A stretch of DNA of 64,000 bases from Siphonodentalium dalli (GCA_032622095.1 CP136061.1:63305127-63369126), one strand, 5' to 3'; shown: positions 35,574 through 47,815, counted from the first letter of the stretch. A program made the numbers and translations. The notes: generated by a model from the sequence alone, not told the origin.

Positions 35574-36229
35574 TGATTGAGAATTTCAGTGATGTTCTGG
35601 CTTGAGAAAAAAATTATTGAATCGTGTTCATGCCTGATCGGTAATCCATTTACCGTTGTATAAACACGCGTGTGTGGTACCTTTATATCGTTGTATAAAC
35701 AGACACACGGTGATGCATGGTGATCAGGATGAATCCACGGAGTTTGATTTGTTGTGAAAACATGTTAAATATACAACTGGTACATTCTAGCCTCCTCTGC
35801 TCAACGAAGAGGCAGCTGCTACGTCAACCAACGTTAGGATTGTTTCTGAAGGGAAGGTGCACAGACGACAGGAGTGGAAAACGAGGGAGACGACCGGAAA
35901 GTTGATGTTCTTGTGGACAGACTACTCGTCGATGAGGATTACTGCCAGCAGACTGTTGAAGGAAGCCGCCAAGCTATACGCTCCAGTGTAAATAATGTTT
36001 GTCTAGTGGAACGGTGTTACATTTTTGTTGTGTCTCATTTTATCATCATATTTTTGTTATTTCAGTATGTATGTTGTATTTTAATTTATTTAAATAAATA
36101 TAAAAAATAAAATTGTATATTTTAATTGAGGTCCGTATGAGCAGCCAGGGTCCGTATAAGCCAGGGTCCGTATCAGCCGGTGGTCCGCATGAGCCAGGGT
36201 CTGTAAGAGCCAGGGTCCGTATCAGCCGG
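35364..36229. mobile_element. foldback element with 18-20-bp repeat arms
   Basis: Both ends consist of tandem variants of GATACGGACCCTGGCTCTTA, in opposite orientations (35364-35470 and 36128-36229). The arms run inward to a shared ACCTCAATTAAA boundary. The centre is AT-rich and includes a (TA)n tract near 35551-35572. No transposase is visible and no target duplication is certain. The structure is that of a foldback transposon. Confidence 0.75.
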
Positions 36230-36234
36230 CATTC

Positions 36235-37405
36235 ATAATAGTCATCAACCGCCGACTGAAGGAGTTCTTGATGTATCAGTCTGGTTGTTGCCGTCGTATC
36301 GGAGGCCATGACAGTCGGGTCATGGGTACACATGCCCGTCGGGTCGATCGGTTCAATGAGTGGCAATGCTTCATCTTGAGGATCAAGAGGATCCGCATCG
36401 GCTCTGATCATGAGGGAAACTCTACATTAAACACCGACCCCAGATCTGGGGTCCTAAATATGGTTGTGGGATTTTCAAGATTCCGCTGTGGCTGTGATTT
36501 GTTATGAAAAATAGTTCCTCTAATGTTGGTAAATCTCGTTCATTCCACGTACCATTGTGGTGTGAACTCACAATATAGACCATATGTTACCAAGTATAAC
36601 ATTTGTGAACATTTTTGAGTTAATAAACTAGCATAATGTTGCATTTTGCAGCATATTTCTCTACCCTTGCATTGGAGACTGAAGTCAGCCCAAACAAAAA
36701 TCCGTCGGCACCGTTCTTTGATCTCCGCGGCGTCTTTGGCTGGTCCCCGGCCAGCGAAGAACAACATACCGGGCTACTCGTTTTATACTTCATTAAAATG
36801 TTTTTCTTGAATTTACGTAACGCGTTCGGACATGTCATTCTGGTGTTAATAGCATGCATACTGGCGTTTCAGTTTTTAAAATCGGACAATAATTACTTAT
36901 GTTATGTTTGTCTTTATTTAATATTTCTGAGTCTCCTTGCTTACGTAAACCTAAATAAAACGTGTTCCGATATATTAAAGAATAAACGAAAACGGCTCAT
37001 TCGAACCTAACTAAAATTATGTATTCTAATTTGAAAGAACGGAGTAACTAATATTATGCATTCGTAATTTGATAGTGAGTGTGGAGTTTAGAGTGATAAT
37101 ATATATGTATATGACAATATATGCATAGCGGTTACACAAAACTCAGATACTGCCACATCAATAAACTTTATATACGCGTACCGTCGTAATAATAGTATCC
37201 TCATATTCGTAATAAACGCTCTTTATTCATATCGTAACAGGGGTAAACTAGTAATAAGCGACCTTTATTGTTTCCTGCTAGAAAAAACAAACGGGAACCG
37301 ATTTCGGCCTATGATTGGAACTTGAATAAGGCCTTCGGTTGTACATTGATGTCGGTAAAATTGTTTCTACATCATTTGGAATGTGGTATAAGATATGTCG
37401 AAATA
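36235..37405. other. GC-mixed intergenic stretch, unassigned
   Basis: A coding-like patch on the minus strand at 36235-36411 reads VMASDTTATTRLIHQELLQS. It may belong to the Gag-like remnant on the other side of the foldback element. A second GC-rich patch at 36690-36770 has open frames on both strands. No family is recognised. 37070-37400 is AT-rich without features. Confidence 0.3.
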
Positions 37406-37414
37406 ATCCTATAC

Positions 37415-39096
37415 GGTCACTATGAATACCGAACACAACCGAACATAACCGAACACAACCGAAAACAAGTCCAAATAAGGGTTAAAAGACGGAAATATAT
37501 GAAATAAATTTTATAATCATGTGTGTGTATATGTAAGTTAGTGATATGTGAAGTTTGATGCAATTTGGCCTATTGAAAGTTTAGTTATTTGTAGGTTTAT
37601 GTACAATATTAGCTGTCATCACGTAAACCAGAGTTCGGCAAGATGGCGGCCAACTCTATGAATACCGAACACAAGTTCAAATAAGGCGTATATAAGGTAA
37701 ATATATAAAATAAAGTTTGTACTGATGTGTATTTATATGCAAGTTAGTGATATGTGAAGTTTGATGCAATTTGGCCTATTGAAAGTTTAGTTATTTGTAG
37801 GTTTATGTACAATATTAGCTGTCGGCACGTAAACCAGAGTTCGGCAAGATGGCTGCTAACTCTGTGAATACCGAACACAAGTATAAAAGGGAAATATATA
37901 TAATAAAGTTTATAATGATTATGATGTGTATGTTTATGTAAGTTAGTGGTACCGGTATGTGAAGTCGGCACGCAAGTGAGAGTTCGGCGAGGATTTCTAT
38001 GAATATAGAACACAAGTCGAAATAAGGGATGATTAAGGCATCAGCGATAGGTGATAATTAATCTCCCCGCACTGCGCAGTAGAGCCTTTGTTACTGATTA
38101 ATTACTGAGATCTGGCTTACCGAAAAGATTTCAGGGATGTTTTGACAGTGATATTATAGCAAATTTTCACAGGTTTCACAGAAACAAAAATGGTTGAATA
38201 AACAATATATGGGTGATGATTAGTTGGTATGATATTTCATAGTGAGAAAGGCCTCCTCACAATAGATAGTAAGTTGGTTTACGAGGAGGTCGAAGCTGAC
38301 ATCATGACGAAAAATAAAAGTATATATATATTGAGTCTTTCATGCTGAGATTAAGGTCCGTAGTCTTCGAGGCTCGTGAACAAAATAATGTAATTTCCAA
38401 ACTTTGGACCAATAATAATTGTGAAAGTTTAAACCATATTATCAAATTGGTAAATGAGTGGAAAACGTTGCGACTGACCGACTTAACTGACAATTTATCA
38501 GAAATAGTTGACGACCAATTACGGGACGTTAGTGGTGCTTTACATGGCTGTGGAAAATTTTAATTAGCGAATCAGGCAATATCATTAAAAATAAACAATA
38601 GTATATGGGTAAATATGACAGCAGACCAACGTGACCTACGCCTTATTTGAACTTGTGTTCGGTATTTATAGAGTTAGCCACCATCTTGCATGCCGAACTC
38701 TGGTTTACGTGCCGACAGCTAATATTGTACATAAACCTACAAATAACTAAACTTTCAATAGGCCAAATTGCATCAAACTTCACATATCACTAACTTACAT
38801 ATGCACACACATCTTTATAAACTTTATTTCATATATTTCCCTCATATACATACGCCTTATTTGGACTTGTGTTCGGTATTCACAGAGTTAGCCGCCATCA
38901 CGCCGGATTCTGACTCGGCGTGAAATTACATAAAACTTTCATTAACGTAACTTTTAATCGGCCAAATTGCATCAAACTTCACATATCACTAGTTTACATA
39001 TACACACACACCATTATAAACTTTATTTCATATATTTCCGTCTTTTAACCCTTATTTGGACTTGTTTTCGGTTATGTTCGGTATTCATAGTGACCC
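37415..39096. mobile_element. Mutator-type foldback transposon
   Basis: Long inverted arms (about 37415-38030 and 38630-39096) begin GGTCACTATGAATACCGAAC. The arms are themselves built from repeats of ~200 bp with AATTTGGCCTATTGAAAGTT and GAGTTCGGCAAGATGGC. The 9-bp direct repeat ATCCTATAC flanks the element (37406-37414 and 39097-39105). The centre carries a transposase-like fragment (38342-38563). Duplication length and fragment agree on the Mutator superfamily. Confidence 0.8.
38342..38563 (+). pseudogene. Mutator-like transposase C-terminal fragment
   Basis: A 73-codon frame reads LWTNNNCESLNHIIKLVNEW, then LTDLTDNLSEIVDDQLRDVS, and ends in GCGKF with a stop. The N-x-E-S-x-N-H-x-x-K..W pattern followed by a Q-containing helix and a final G-x-G-aromatic resembles a conserved C-terminal segment of Mutator-like transposase families found in many invertebrate genomes; this is recalled, not searched. 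A full catalytic domain with its acidic residues is not found upstream, so this is a remnant carried between the foldback arms. Confidence 0.5.
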
Positions 39097-39159
39097 ATCC
39101 TATACAGGCTTCATATGCCATCAAAATTGGTCACAGGCAATTTCCAGCTCAGTGCTTAA

Positions 39160-39628
39160 AGGTACTCAACCCGTAAAGAGGGTCCCCATCTCAACAGATT
39201 CCAACAACAACAATCCGATCAGAGGGTCCTATATTACTATTTCTTTGGCTTTGGGGGTAAAAAATATTTGATTCGAGTCGAGGAACCCATCAAACAAAGC
39301 TCAGAGTTATTATATATTGATTTTTCAAATTTGTTATGTTCTCGAGATGAGTACTCATAACTGCCGTAATCTGCTCTGGATGTGTACTCCAAATCTATTC
39401 AAACAGACAAGGATGAATAACTCTTAAATCAAGTGGTAATTTTAACGCAATATTGACTGAGTTCTGGGCCAGATAATATTCCCGATAATGAAAAATAATA
39501 GATTTCTAAAATCGATATCTAACAAATCTGAGCTTTGATGGGTGACTTCCTCGACTCGAATCAAATATTTTTGACCCCCGAAGCCATTGAAATAGTAATT
39601 GAGAGGAGTTTTATCGGGTTGAGTACCT
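39160..39628. mobile_element. TTAA-flanked non-autonomous DNA transposon, copy 2
   Basis: TTAA at 39156-39159 and 39629-39632 flanks 14-bp perfect inverted ends AGGTACTCAACCCG. The length is 469 bp, equal to copy 1 at 7219. It contains GATTCGAGTCGAGGAACCC near 39270 and an inverted version near 39545, so the element is itself foldback-like. Confidence 0.85.
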
Positions 39629-39839
39629 TTAAATGTTTTTCGCTCAGAATTTAAGCAAACGCACTTTAATGCAACTATATACCAGGGATAGACTTAACAC
39701 GGAACGCTGTTGTTTGTTTGAGACACATATATATACATCGTGTTCAAAGTTGTATTTTGTATAACTTACATTCGTATTTCTGAGACTTTTTATGCCCACA
39801 GAAAGGTAGTTCAGGTATTTATCGACATATTTCGGGACA

Positions 39840-40265
39840 TGACAATCTGCGGGATGGGATGGGATATGGGACAAAACGACAATCTGCGGGACAGAATTTC
39901 AAATTGCGTGGGACGGCCGATATCTCGAGGAATAAAGGGCGTAGGGGGCTCATTTTGATGTCTAACGAAAGGCCCACGTTCGCCCTATCCACACATATTA
40001 ACCCCACCACTGACCGGACACCAGAAGTTGCATTATTTGATCGACAATTGACCTAACATGGGGTGGAATTTGGGATAGAATGACAATCTGCGGGACAGGA
40101 TTTTCAAATTGCGTGGGACGGCCGATATCTCGAGGAATACAGCGCGTAGAGGGCTACTTTTGGTGTCTAACGAAAGGTCCACATTCGCCCTATCCACACA
40201 TATTAACCCCGCCACTGACCGGACACCGGAAGTTACATTATTCGGTCGACAACTGACCTAACATA
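39840..40265. repeat. tandem pair of ~197-bp repeats
   Basis: Two units start near 39880 and 40077, sharing GACAATCTGCGGGACAG, GGGACGGCCGATATCTCGAG and CCCTATCCACACATATTAAC. A partial inverted relative lies near 11585-11655 (CATCCCGCAGATTGTCATG). Confidence 0.8.
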
Positions 40266-40269
40266 AAAT

Positions 40270-41430
40270 GCCACAAACACGAAAAACTGCGTTAGACATT
40301 AATGTTTAGAATTTAGATTTCTCGATGAATACACTAGCAAACAACAAGTTTTAGGTATCAAATAACGCAGTGGAATACTGTGCATTCGTTTATTGTAATG
40401 GCGAACACGCAAACACGCTCCGATAAAACAGCTAAAAATAGACTCGATGTTTACAATTACAGGATCGATTTCAGCCGGTATATTCAATATAATAGGGCGT
40501 ATAGTATATCAAAATGTAGAATTAGACACAGGGAATGTATTTTTTTCCAAATGGGTCCAACAGGCGGTGAAATTGTTGCAGAAATTCGCTCTTAAAATGA
40601 CAGAGTCCATGCAGCGCGTAATTATGTTTTAGATGGAAGAAAATATTGAATTTTTTTTCAATAATAAATTTACAGCGTGTACGGATCATCGAGTACGCTC
40701 ATTTTGTAAACAAACTTTTGTCAATAGCCGTTTTGGTCAAACTAAACCTTTTTCGACCGGGACAGCAGATCCGAATAATAGCTAAGATGTATTTAGATAG
40801 AACTATAAAAAGAATTTGACCGATTTGGGTGCATTTTAAGAGAATCGAGTGGAGAAATCTTGGTGACATTTTCATAAAACACGCCGATTCGGCCATCACT
40901 GTACTTGCAGACAAGCGCTAATTAATATTCATGTCAAGAAATGCAGGCGTCAAACTCACCTTTTTGGAAGGTATATCATATACATGTATATACATATCGA
41001 AACAATCCTTCCAAAACACCTTCCAAGATATCCAAGAAAGTTTGAATAGATTAGGACGCAAAAACAGTCGAAATGAAAGAATTAAAATCCAAATTGTGAT
41101 TGTCTTCGCTTCGATTATCACTGCGGAGACCGTCTTCAGCAATTGGAATTGGAGGACGGAGCGCTACCGTTGGTCAATACGATCACGTGGAATTGGAAGG
41201 AATTGGAGAACAATTGGAAAATGCAGGGCTGCGGTTGGGTCACTTAACAGAGAAGATTATCATGTTCCAGGCGCAACTCTTACCATAATTCCAGAAAATA
41301 AAAGATGGCGGTTACTACAACAGAACAGACATGCGCACTCCAATTAAAATTACCCATAATTCACTTCACTACACCAGGGGCTCCCAATGGGTTATACATT
41401 ATTTTAAGGCTATCAGATTATTTATATTTT
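40270..41430 (+). other. stretch with short open frames, unassigned
   Basis: Plus-strand frames at 40447-40632 (61 codons, hydrophobic then basic) and 40931-41347 (138 codons) are open but have no motif I recognise. A second frame at 41100-41288 overlaps the longer one. Composition is like the surroundings. A small unknown gene cannot be excluded, but I would not call one. Confidence 0.2.
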
Positions 41431-41590
41431 CAACAACATATTATTACACCGGTGACTTTAAGTTTACAATTTCAGCCTGTCCTGACTCTATCGATACGAT
41501 TGAGTCATATTTTCAAAAACATATTATACACCGGTGGCGTTAACTTTACAATTTCAGCATCTACGTGATTCTATATAATCGGTACGATTG
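41430..41590 (+). repeat. direct repeat, ~86-bp period
   Basis: Two copies of 'catattat..acaccggtg..ttaa..ttacaatttcagc' start near 41437 and 41520, each followed by 'atcgatacgattgag' or 'atcggtacgattgag'. Confidence 0.7.
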
Positions 41591-43030
41591 AGAAAGGTAC
41601 AAAAATAAATCTCCCACAATGCATTCGCCCAGTCGACCACAGAATATCAAAATCTCCGAAACAACTTACACCACATGTGGCATAATTAAAAGACAGCAGA
41701 CTCACCTTGACAGGGCTTTTATAACGAAATGACTATCACACGTCATGGGGTAAAGTGAAGTAGAATCTGATTGGGTTTGACCGCGTACGCGTACTTTAGG
41801 TACTTCGTACCGATTTTCGATAGCACGCAAGCAAGAAATATATAACCAATAGTTCAGTGTCCTAGATACTAATTTTGGGTAAACAAATATTATATTCATA
41901 CCAAACTCAACTGTGCATGTAATGTTTCAATAAAAATATTCTTTGTCACTTGATTTCTGAGATTTTCTGATATACACCAGAGCTTTTAAGCAGCTAGGTA
42001 GTAGTGGACCAAAAGATAAATTATGAGTTTAAATAAATTTTGTGTTATTCAATAGAAAATTGTTTATACAACTTAATATTCCCGATGTGAAGCTATCTCT
42101 GTGCATGATGAACAGGATTCATTGAAAAACTAACAAGTCAGCTATTTGTATATACCTCGGGTACAGAGAGCAATGTAGGTACATTATCAACCTTTGCCCA
42201 CAAAGGACTCAGCCCGGTAAAAAATTTGAACATATTGTAGGGATATTCAGGCTTCTCTGCCTGTTGAACGTATCCGAACATCCATACAAACGAATGGATA
42301 CCTATATTCATTCCTATAATCCATAGGGTGTTTATATGTCATTTTGCTTATCTATCAGTCTGAATGAATTTTCCTCTTCAGTTTTAAAAGTATATTAGAA
42401 TTATCTATTTTGTATGGATCGAGGAAAAATTCATTCAGAATTGAATGAGTTACACCATTCATTCCATTGTATTTCATGAATATACCACAGATTATTTCCA
42501 TAATATGACGGAGATACAGAGAAGGACCTATTTTACATTCTAAGGGCATTCCAATGATAGGTGTACCTGCTGCCCGAAGCGTAATATGGGATTAATACTT
42601 TCTATACTAAATACTCATTGATGAACAGTTATCCCTCGAATAAATAGGACTCATTCTGCACTTTTATTATCTGTTGTCTGCTTATTTTTCATGAGCACCC
42701 CTCCAGATGAATAATAGACCATTCCAATGTATACTTTTATAACTGAGTGGGAGAATCCATTTAGTATAGAAAGGGTTAACACAAGAAAACAAGATGATTT
42801 GAAAATATAGATATATATTTAGAAATAAATATACAAAAAGATAGAATAATTCATGAAAAGCTTTGAAAATACATTCCTTAACATATATATATATATTTAT
42901 ATTTATTACATTCCTATGTGTGACTGCCTTGATTTCTCGAGTGATTTATAAAAGATAATTTCACCAGTGAATTCAGTCACTTGAACTAGTGCGTTATGTA
43001 TTCATAATGGCTATCGAAAGTTATGAGTCA
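41591..43030. other. AT-rich intergenic stretch, no gene
   Basis: No coding signal is seen. The part at 42690-42775 (with 'agaccattccaatgtatac' and 'ttataactgagtg') resembles 9600-9670 and is a dispersed repeat copy. Confidence 0.4.
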
Positions 43031-43038
43031 TGGGTATA

Positions 43039-43357
43039 ATCAGGTCAGGCACATCCTGAATCAGTGTTGCAACTAATTCGGTATCATACATATATTTTGT
43101 CCAGGAGAATGATTAATCATGACGGCACACAATAAGCAACTCAATTAGCATCAAAATTGAATAACTAAACTGGCGCAAGAGATTGCACAATGAATTTTGT
43201 TGGAAGACTGATCATTCGCTGCGATATTGTCAAGAGTTAAATTTGGCTGTGCACTGGTATGCGCCGTCTTCTGTTCCCGACGCAAATAAAGGAAACATGA
43301 ATATGTTCTGGTCATATACCACTATATTAGTGGAATTCAGGATGTGCCTGACCTGAT
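43039..43357. mobile_element. short inverted-repeat element with perfect 23-bp ends
   Basis: ATCAGGTCAGGCACATCCTG plus AAT (43039-43061) recurs exactly in inverted orientation at 43335-43357. The total is 319 bp with no coding capacity. The target duplication is not clear, so the class is unassigned. Confidence 0.65.
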
Positions 43358-43417
43358 AATGGCAGTATTATTCAGTTTTCTTGTTAATCAGATGTTTATA
43401 GTGGAATATAATAAACA

Positions 43418-43564
43418 GAATAATCACTTGATTGAACTGGTGATGTGAAATAATTCATTCGAGGCATGGATATATTTGTAAAACACTTGAGCACTCTCGT
43501 GTTTGTACAATGTCCCTGTCTCTCATGAGTTATTTCACGTCACCAGTTCAATAAGTGATTATTC
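43418..43564. repeat. hairpin with ~40-bp arms
   Basis: The left arm at about 43418-43458 (GAATAATCACTTGATTGAAC...) and the right arm at about 43525-43564 are inverted copies with a few mismatches. The loop is about 65 bases. It may be a miniature foldback element. Confidence 0.7.
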
Positions 43565-44246
43565 TCTATAAAAATAATTTTGCATAAAAATACTATAGAA
43601 ATATAATTAGCATTTTCAGGAGTATGTAAGTTTTGATCATAATGTCATGATTTAAATTTGAGCACAAAATTTAAATATTTTATGCTTTGGTCATTTTATT
43701 AGGCAGGTTTATATATAGCCACATGTACGTGTAACTGGTAACAAGTGTTACTATGGCATTGGTATGTAGAATTAAGTCACATGATTTTACCTACCAAACA
43801 TATCGGCCCAATGTGTATAAAAACATGTAAATAGTTTGGTGGTAAGAACAAACTGCACACTCCAACCATGGATAAGCTTAATTGCATGCTTCATTCAAAA
43901 TAAAATCCCATTCCAACACTGCCTGCATAGCATTGGGATCAAATTACTGAACTAAATGGTTTCCCATTGACGACAGTGTTAATTTTTCAGCCAAATTCAC
44001 TGAATTTATACCTGCAGGCCACTCCAGTGATATTTACCCAGCTAGATTGACACCAGTTGATCATGAAAATGCAAGAAAAATCATATGTCAAGTGTTTACT
44101 TTAAAAAGAATAACCCCAAGTGTACGACAGGGCTATCCCACAGCCAAATTGTATCTGGAAAAACTCAGAACTACAGCAGCTAATTAAATCTCATCCATTC
44201 CCCCATTAATTCACCAGTTTAAATTATTTAGATAGGATGTACAAAT

Positions 44247-45274
44247 CAAACAAGAGATGGACTGTCGTCGGGTGCATACCCCCTCGTGGCACATCTATAA
44301 CTTATGATGGCTATACTCAGACATGTGGACCCAGAAATCAGCATTTTCATATAAACAAAGATGAATAACTATAGAACAAAAAACCAAAACAAACATTTGA
44401 ATGTGCCATTAAATGTCCTCATAGTGGTGAACATCCATACAAAATTTCATTGAGATCCGAGCATTACTGTTCAAGTTATGAGTTGAACAGACATCCGATG
44501 GATCAAACAGCCAACATTTCCAGATAAACAAAGATGAATTACTCTAGAATGGAAAAGCAGAACAGAACAATGGTACCCCCCTATTGAATGTCATCATAGC
44601 AGTGAACATCTACACCAAATACCATTGAGATCCCAGCACAACTGTTGAAGTTACGACATGAACAGACACCAGACGGACCAAAAAGCCAACATTTCCAGAT
44701 GAACAAAGATGAATAACTCTAGAATGGAAAAGCGGAACAAAACGATGGAACCCTCTTTTTAATGTCCTCATAGTAGTGAACATCCATACCAAATCCCATT
44801 GAGATCCCAGTACAACTGTCGAAGTTACGACATGAACAGACACCAGACGAACCAAAAAGCCAACATTTCCAGATGAACAAAGATGTATAACTCTAGAATG
44901 GAAATCCGAATAAAACAATGGAACCCTCTATTGAATGCCCTCATAGTAGTGAACATCCATACAAAATTTCATTAAGATCCGAGCACTACTGTTCATGTTA
45001 TGACATGAACAGACACCAGATGGACCAAAAATCCAACATTTCAAGATAAACAAAGATGAATAACTCTAGAATGGAAAATCCAAACAAAACGATGGAACCC
45101 TCTATTTAATATCCTCATAATAGTGAACATCCATACCTAATTTCATTGAGATCCGAGCACTACTGTTCAAGTTATGACACGAACAGACATCGGACGGACG
45201 TACGGACTCACGGACGCACGCACGGACAGGTGCAAAACAGTATACCCCCCCTTTAAAAAAAAAAAGGGGGTATA
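44247..45274 (+). mobile_element. 'pearl'-like element with ~178-bp core repeats
   Basis: A head segment (CAAACAAGAGATGGACTG) is followed by about five diverged tandem cores of 175-183 bp. Landmarks are AATAACTCTAGAATGGAAAA, GTGAACATCCATACMAAAT and ACATGAACAGACACCAGACG. A tract of ACGGACG repeats and a terminal hairpin TATACCCCCC..GGGGGTATA follow. Head, core array, GGAC tract and hairpin are the layout of bivalve 'pearl' elements, thought to be Helitron-related and non-autonomous. No protein is encoded. Confidence 0.65.
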
Positions 45275-45316
45275 ATAAACAAGATTTCATCCTTAAATAA
45301 CATGCCACATGTCTCA

Positions 45317-45403
45317 GTTGAAGGTCATTCTTCAATTACCTTCACCTCTAGCATTCCACAGTGCACTCGCTCCCCGACTCTGGAACACATTTATATAGCT
45401 CCC
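45317..45403 (+). pseudogene. LINE reverse-transcriptase C-terminal relic
   Basis: A short plus-strand frame reads LAFHSALAPRLWNTFI and then stops. It resembles the F-S-x-A-A-P-R-L-W-N-x-L-P motif near the C-terminus of CR1/L2-type non-LTR retrotransposon proteins. Only about 25 codons survive. The match is by eye and short. Confidence 0.4.
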
Positions 45404-45471
45404 TGATTCCATGGATCGCTCAGTTGGTTATTATGATTGCTTTATGCCTCTTTTCTACAAGCACTGCACGT

Positions 45472-45736
45472 TGGTTAGAATTCTTTTAAACAGAATGATG
45501 GTGTATCTGTAGGAAAAGTTGTCAAGTGAGTCAGCTGACGACTTTCATTGGCAACACATTACAAGCTACATGACGTGCAACTAAACCTGACTAGTAACTG
45601 TCGGTTAGAATACTTCTAAACAGAATGACGATGTATTTGTAGGAAAATTGGTCAAGTGATTTGGATGACTTTCATTGGCAGTGGTAACACATGTTACAAG
45701 CTACATGAACATGCGGCTAAACCTGGTTATTAACTG
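45472..45736 (+). repeat. tandem pair of ~132-bp repeats
   Basis: Two units start near 45472 and 45603, sharing GGTTAGAAT.CTT.TAAACA, GACTTTCATTGGCA and ACAAGCTACATGA. A third, distant copy lies at 5565-5690. Confidence 0.75.
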
Positions 45737-45803
45737 ATATTGATAGTGTAAGTGTGGAGTTATAAAACTAGAGGTGTGATTGTCCCATTGGGACTAAGGA
45801 TAC

Positions 45804-45804
<1 letters not shown>

Positions 45805-45836
<32 letters not shown>
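45805..45836 (+). repeat. poly-C tract, 32 bases
   Basis: An uninterrupted run of 32 C. It is a strong i-motif/G-quadruplex candidate and a likely site of assembly or length error. Confidence 0.95.
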
Positions 45837-45837
<1 letters not shown>

Positions 45838-45899
45838 TGTTTATAAAAACACTAGGATGTTTCACATGTCAGTAAACATTAAGTTAAAATAATAAAATA

Positions 45900-46480
45900 A
45901 CAGATTCCCGTTGACCTAAAAATGTAGGAATAAAAGCTCGGACAAAATTATACATGTTGCGAACATTTTCTAAGTTGAAAAAGGGGATAACTCCACCAAA
46001 GAATGTCAGATAGACATCATAATCGCAGGTGCACAGGTTCCCATGGTACTAAATATCTGCCAAGTTTCAAAAAAATTAACCTAACAATGTATGAATAAAA
46101 AGCTCGGACAAAATTATACATGTTGTGAACATTTTCTTAGTTGAAAAAGGGGGAAAACTCCACCAAAATAAGTCGGACAGACATCATAATCGCAGGTACG
46201 TTCCCATGGTAATATATCTGCCAAGTTTTTAAAAACATTATACATTTTGTGAAATTTTCAAAGTTGAACAAGGGGAATAACTCTACAAAAAACAAGTTTG
46301 ACAGACATCATAATCGCAGGTGCACAGGTTCCCAAGGTGGTTGATGTCTGTGCCATGTTTCATGGAAAATGATTGAAAAACTCCAGATAAATTTGTGTCC
46401 ATGGACAGACAAGCCGATTCCAGTACCCACCCCCCAGACCCATTAAGGATGCCTATTGAAACTATGGCACAATGGTTTGA
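45900..46480. repeat. ~125-170-bp diverged tandem repeats
   Basis: The phrases AAAGCTCGGACAAAATTATA and AGACATCATAATCGCAGGT recur three times with spacing of about 125-170 bp. The style is that of 'pearl' cores (AGTTGAAAAAGGGG.ATAACTCC) without a clear terminal hairpin, so it may be a truncated element. Confidence 0.55.
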
Positions 46481-46744
46481 ATACAACACATACAGAGCCT
46501 GGAGTCTGCAATTTGGGAAAGGAAACCTTTAGCTCTCCTGGATATTCAGGAATGCCTAGACTTGGATAAAACAAAATACAAATTGAAAAGTGTCAGGAAA
46601 ATAGGGAACACTCCTTTACAAGTATGTGCCACAAGATAACTAGTGAGTTGTAAAACATTGGATTTTTCTACAAACAAAATTATATTATGCACAAAACAAA
46701 ATGAAAATGCTTTGTATATAAGTGTGTATAATGTGATAACTTAA

Positions 46745-47815
46745 AAAGATAAGCAACAAAATATAAAAACATAAAAGCATGCAATAAACAATAAAACTTA
46801 CAAATGTCATGGAATGTCTGAAAGTTCAATCAGTAGAATATATTAATAAAATATGATACATGTACAAGTTATGACTGCATTACTATTATCTTAGCATCAG
46901 GCAACCCAGTCAATTCCAGTTTCTCAGACCTGCACACCTCGTCCCGAAATCCTGCGAATGCAATTTTTTATTTGTGTTCAATCTGTCAGGGAAAGTTTTA
47001 ATTGGTACAAAATAATTGAGGTACTATTTTTATACAAACACGCACAGAATTGATAACGAACAGACACGTTTCTCAGTTCAGTTTTTGGGTTCATTTTGTA
47101 ATTGTTAATTTATAATGTTCAATCATTTGTTAAATACCTGATGGATTGCGACTACACATCTCAGTAAAAAATGCGTGGGTCATATATTAATTGGGCAAAT
47201 TTTGAAAAAATAAATCACATATAATCTATCAACTAAATTTTTATGAACATCTGTTTGGGAAATAATAATCATTGTTTACTTTTGAGAAACGGTTTAAAAG
47301 TTCAAACAATTTCTATGCAATAGAAATTGAAATATTACTGATTACATAACATCTGCACACTTTGGCAGCATAATCCAAATTTGCTAAAGTTTAGTGGTGT
47401 AAATTAAAAAAATTTCCACTCAAGACGAATTTCATAATTTCTATCTAGCTATCTAGTTCTACTAGTAGTCTTGGAATAGTCTATTAGAACAGATATTCCC
47501 TGACAATAATTTTAAAAGGATCTATTCAACCTGATTCATTAGCGACTGTCCCATTTTTGCCTGGTGAGAACCTAGAACAGCATTTCAATCCGAAATATGA
47601 TAAACAGTCAGGCCCGGATGAAGAAACAATGATGTGACATATAAAATCATAAAAGCATGCAAGGAACAATAAAACTTTAAAATGTCATGGAATGTATGAA
47701 AGCTCAATCAGTAGAATATATTAATAGAATATGGTACATGTACAAGTTATGACTGCATTACTATTATCTTAGCATTAGGCCACCAGTCAATTTCCAGTTT
47801 CTCAGACCCGCGTTC
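46745..47815 (+). repeat. direct repeat, two ~190-bp copies ~890 bp apart
   Basis: 46745-46945 and 47635-47815 share 'ataaaagcatgcaa', 'atgtcatggaatgt', 'caatcagtagaatatattaat' and 'acaagttatgactgcattac'. They are diverged by roughly 10%. The intervening AT-rich DNA has no recognised gene. Confidence 0.75.

Noticed and set aside
36636-37010. 124-codon plus-strand frame with hydrophobic stretches
   Set aside because: It begins in a GC-rich patch open on both strands and ends in AT-rich DNA; hydrophobicity is explained by T-rich composition.
40931-41347. 138-codon plus-strand frame
   Set aside because: No family similarity recognised; it overlaps another open frame of comparable quality. Left as unassigned.
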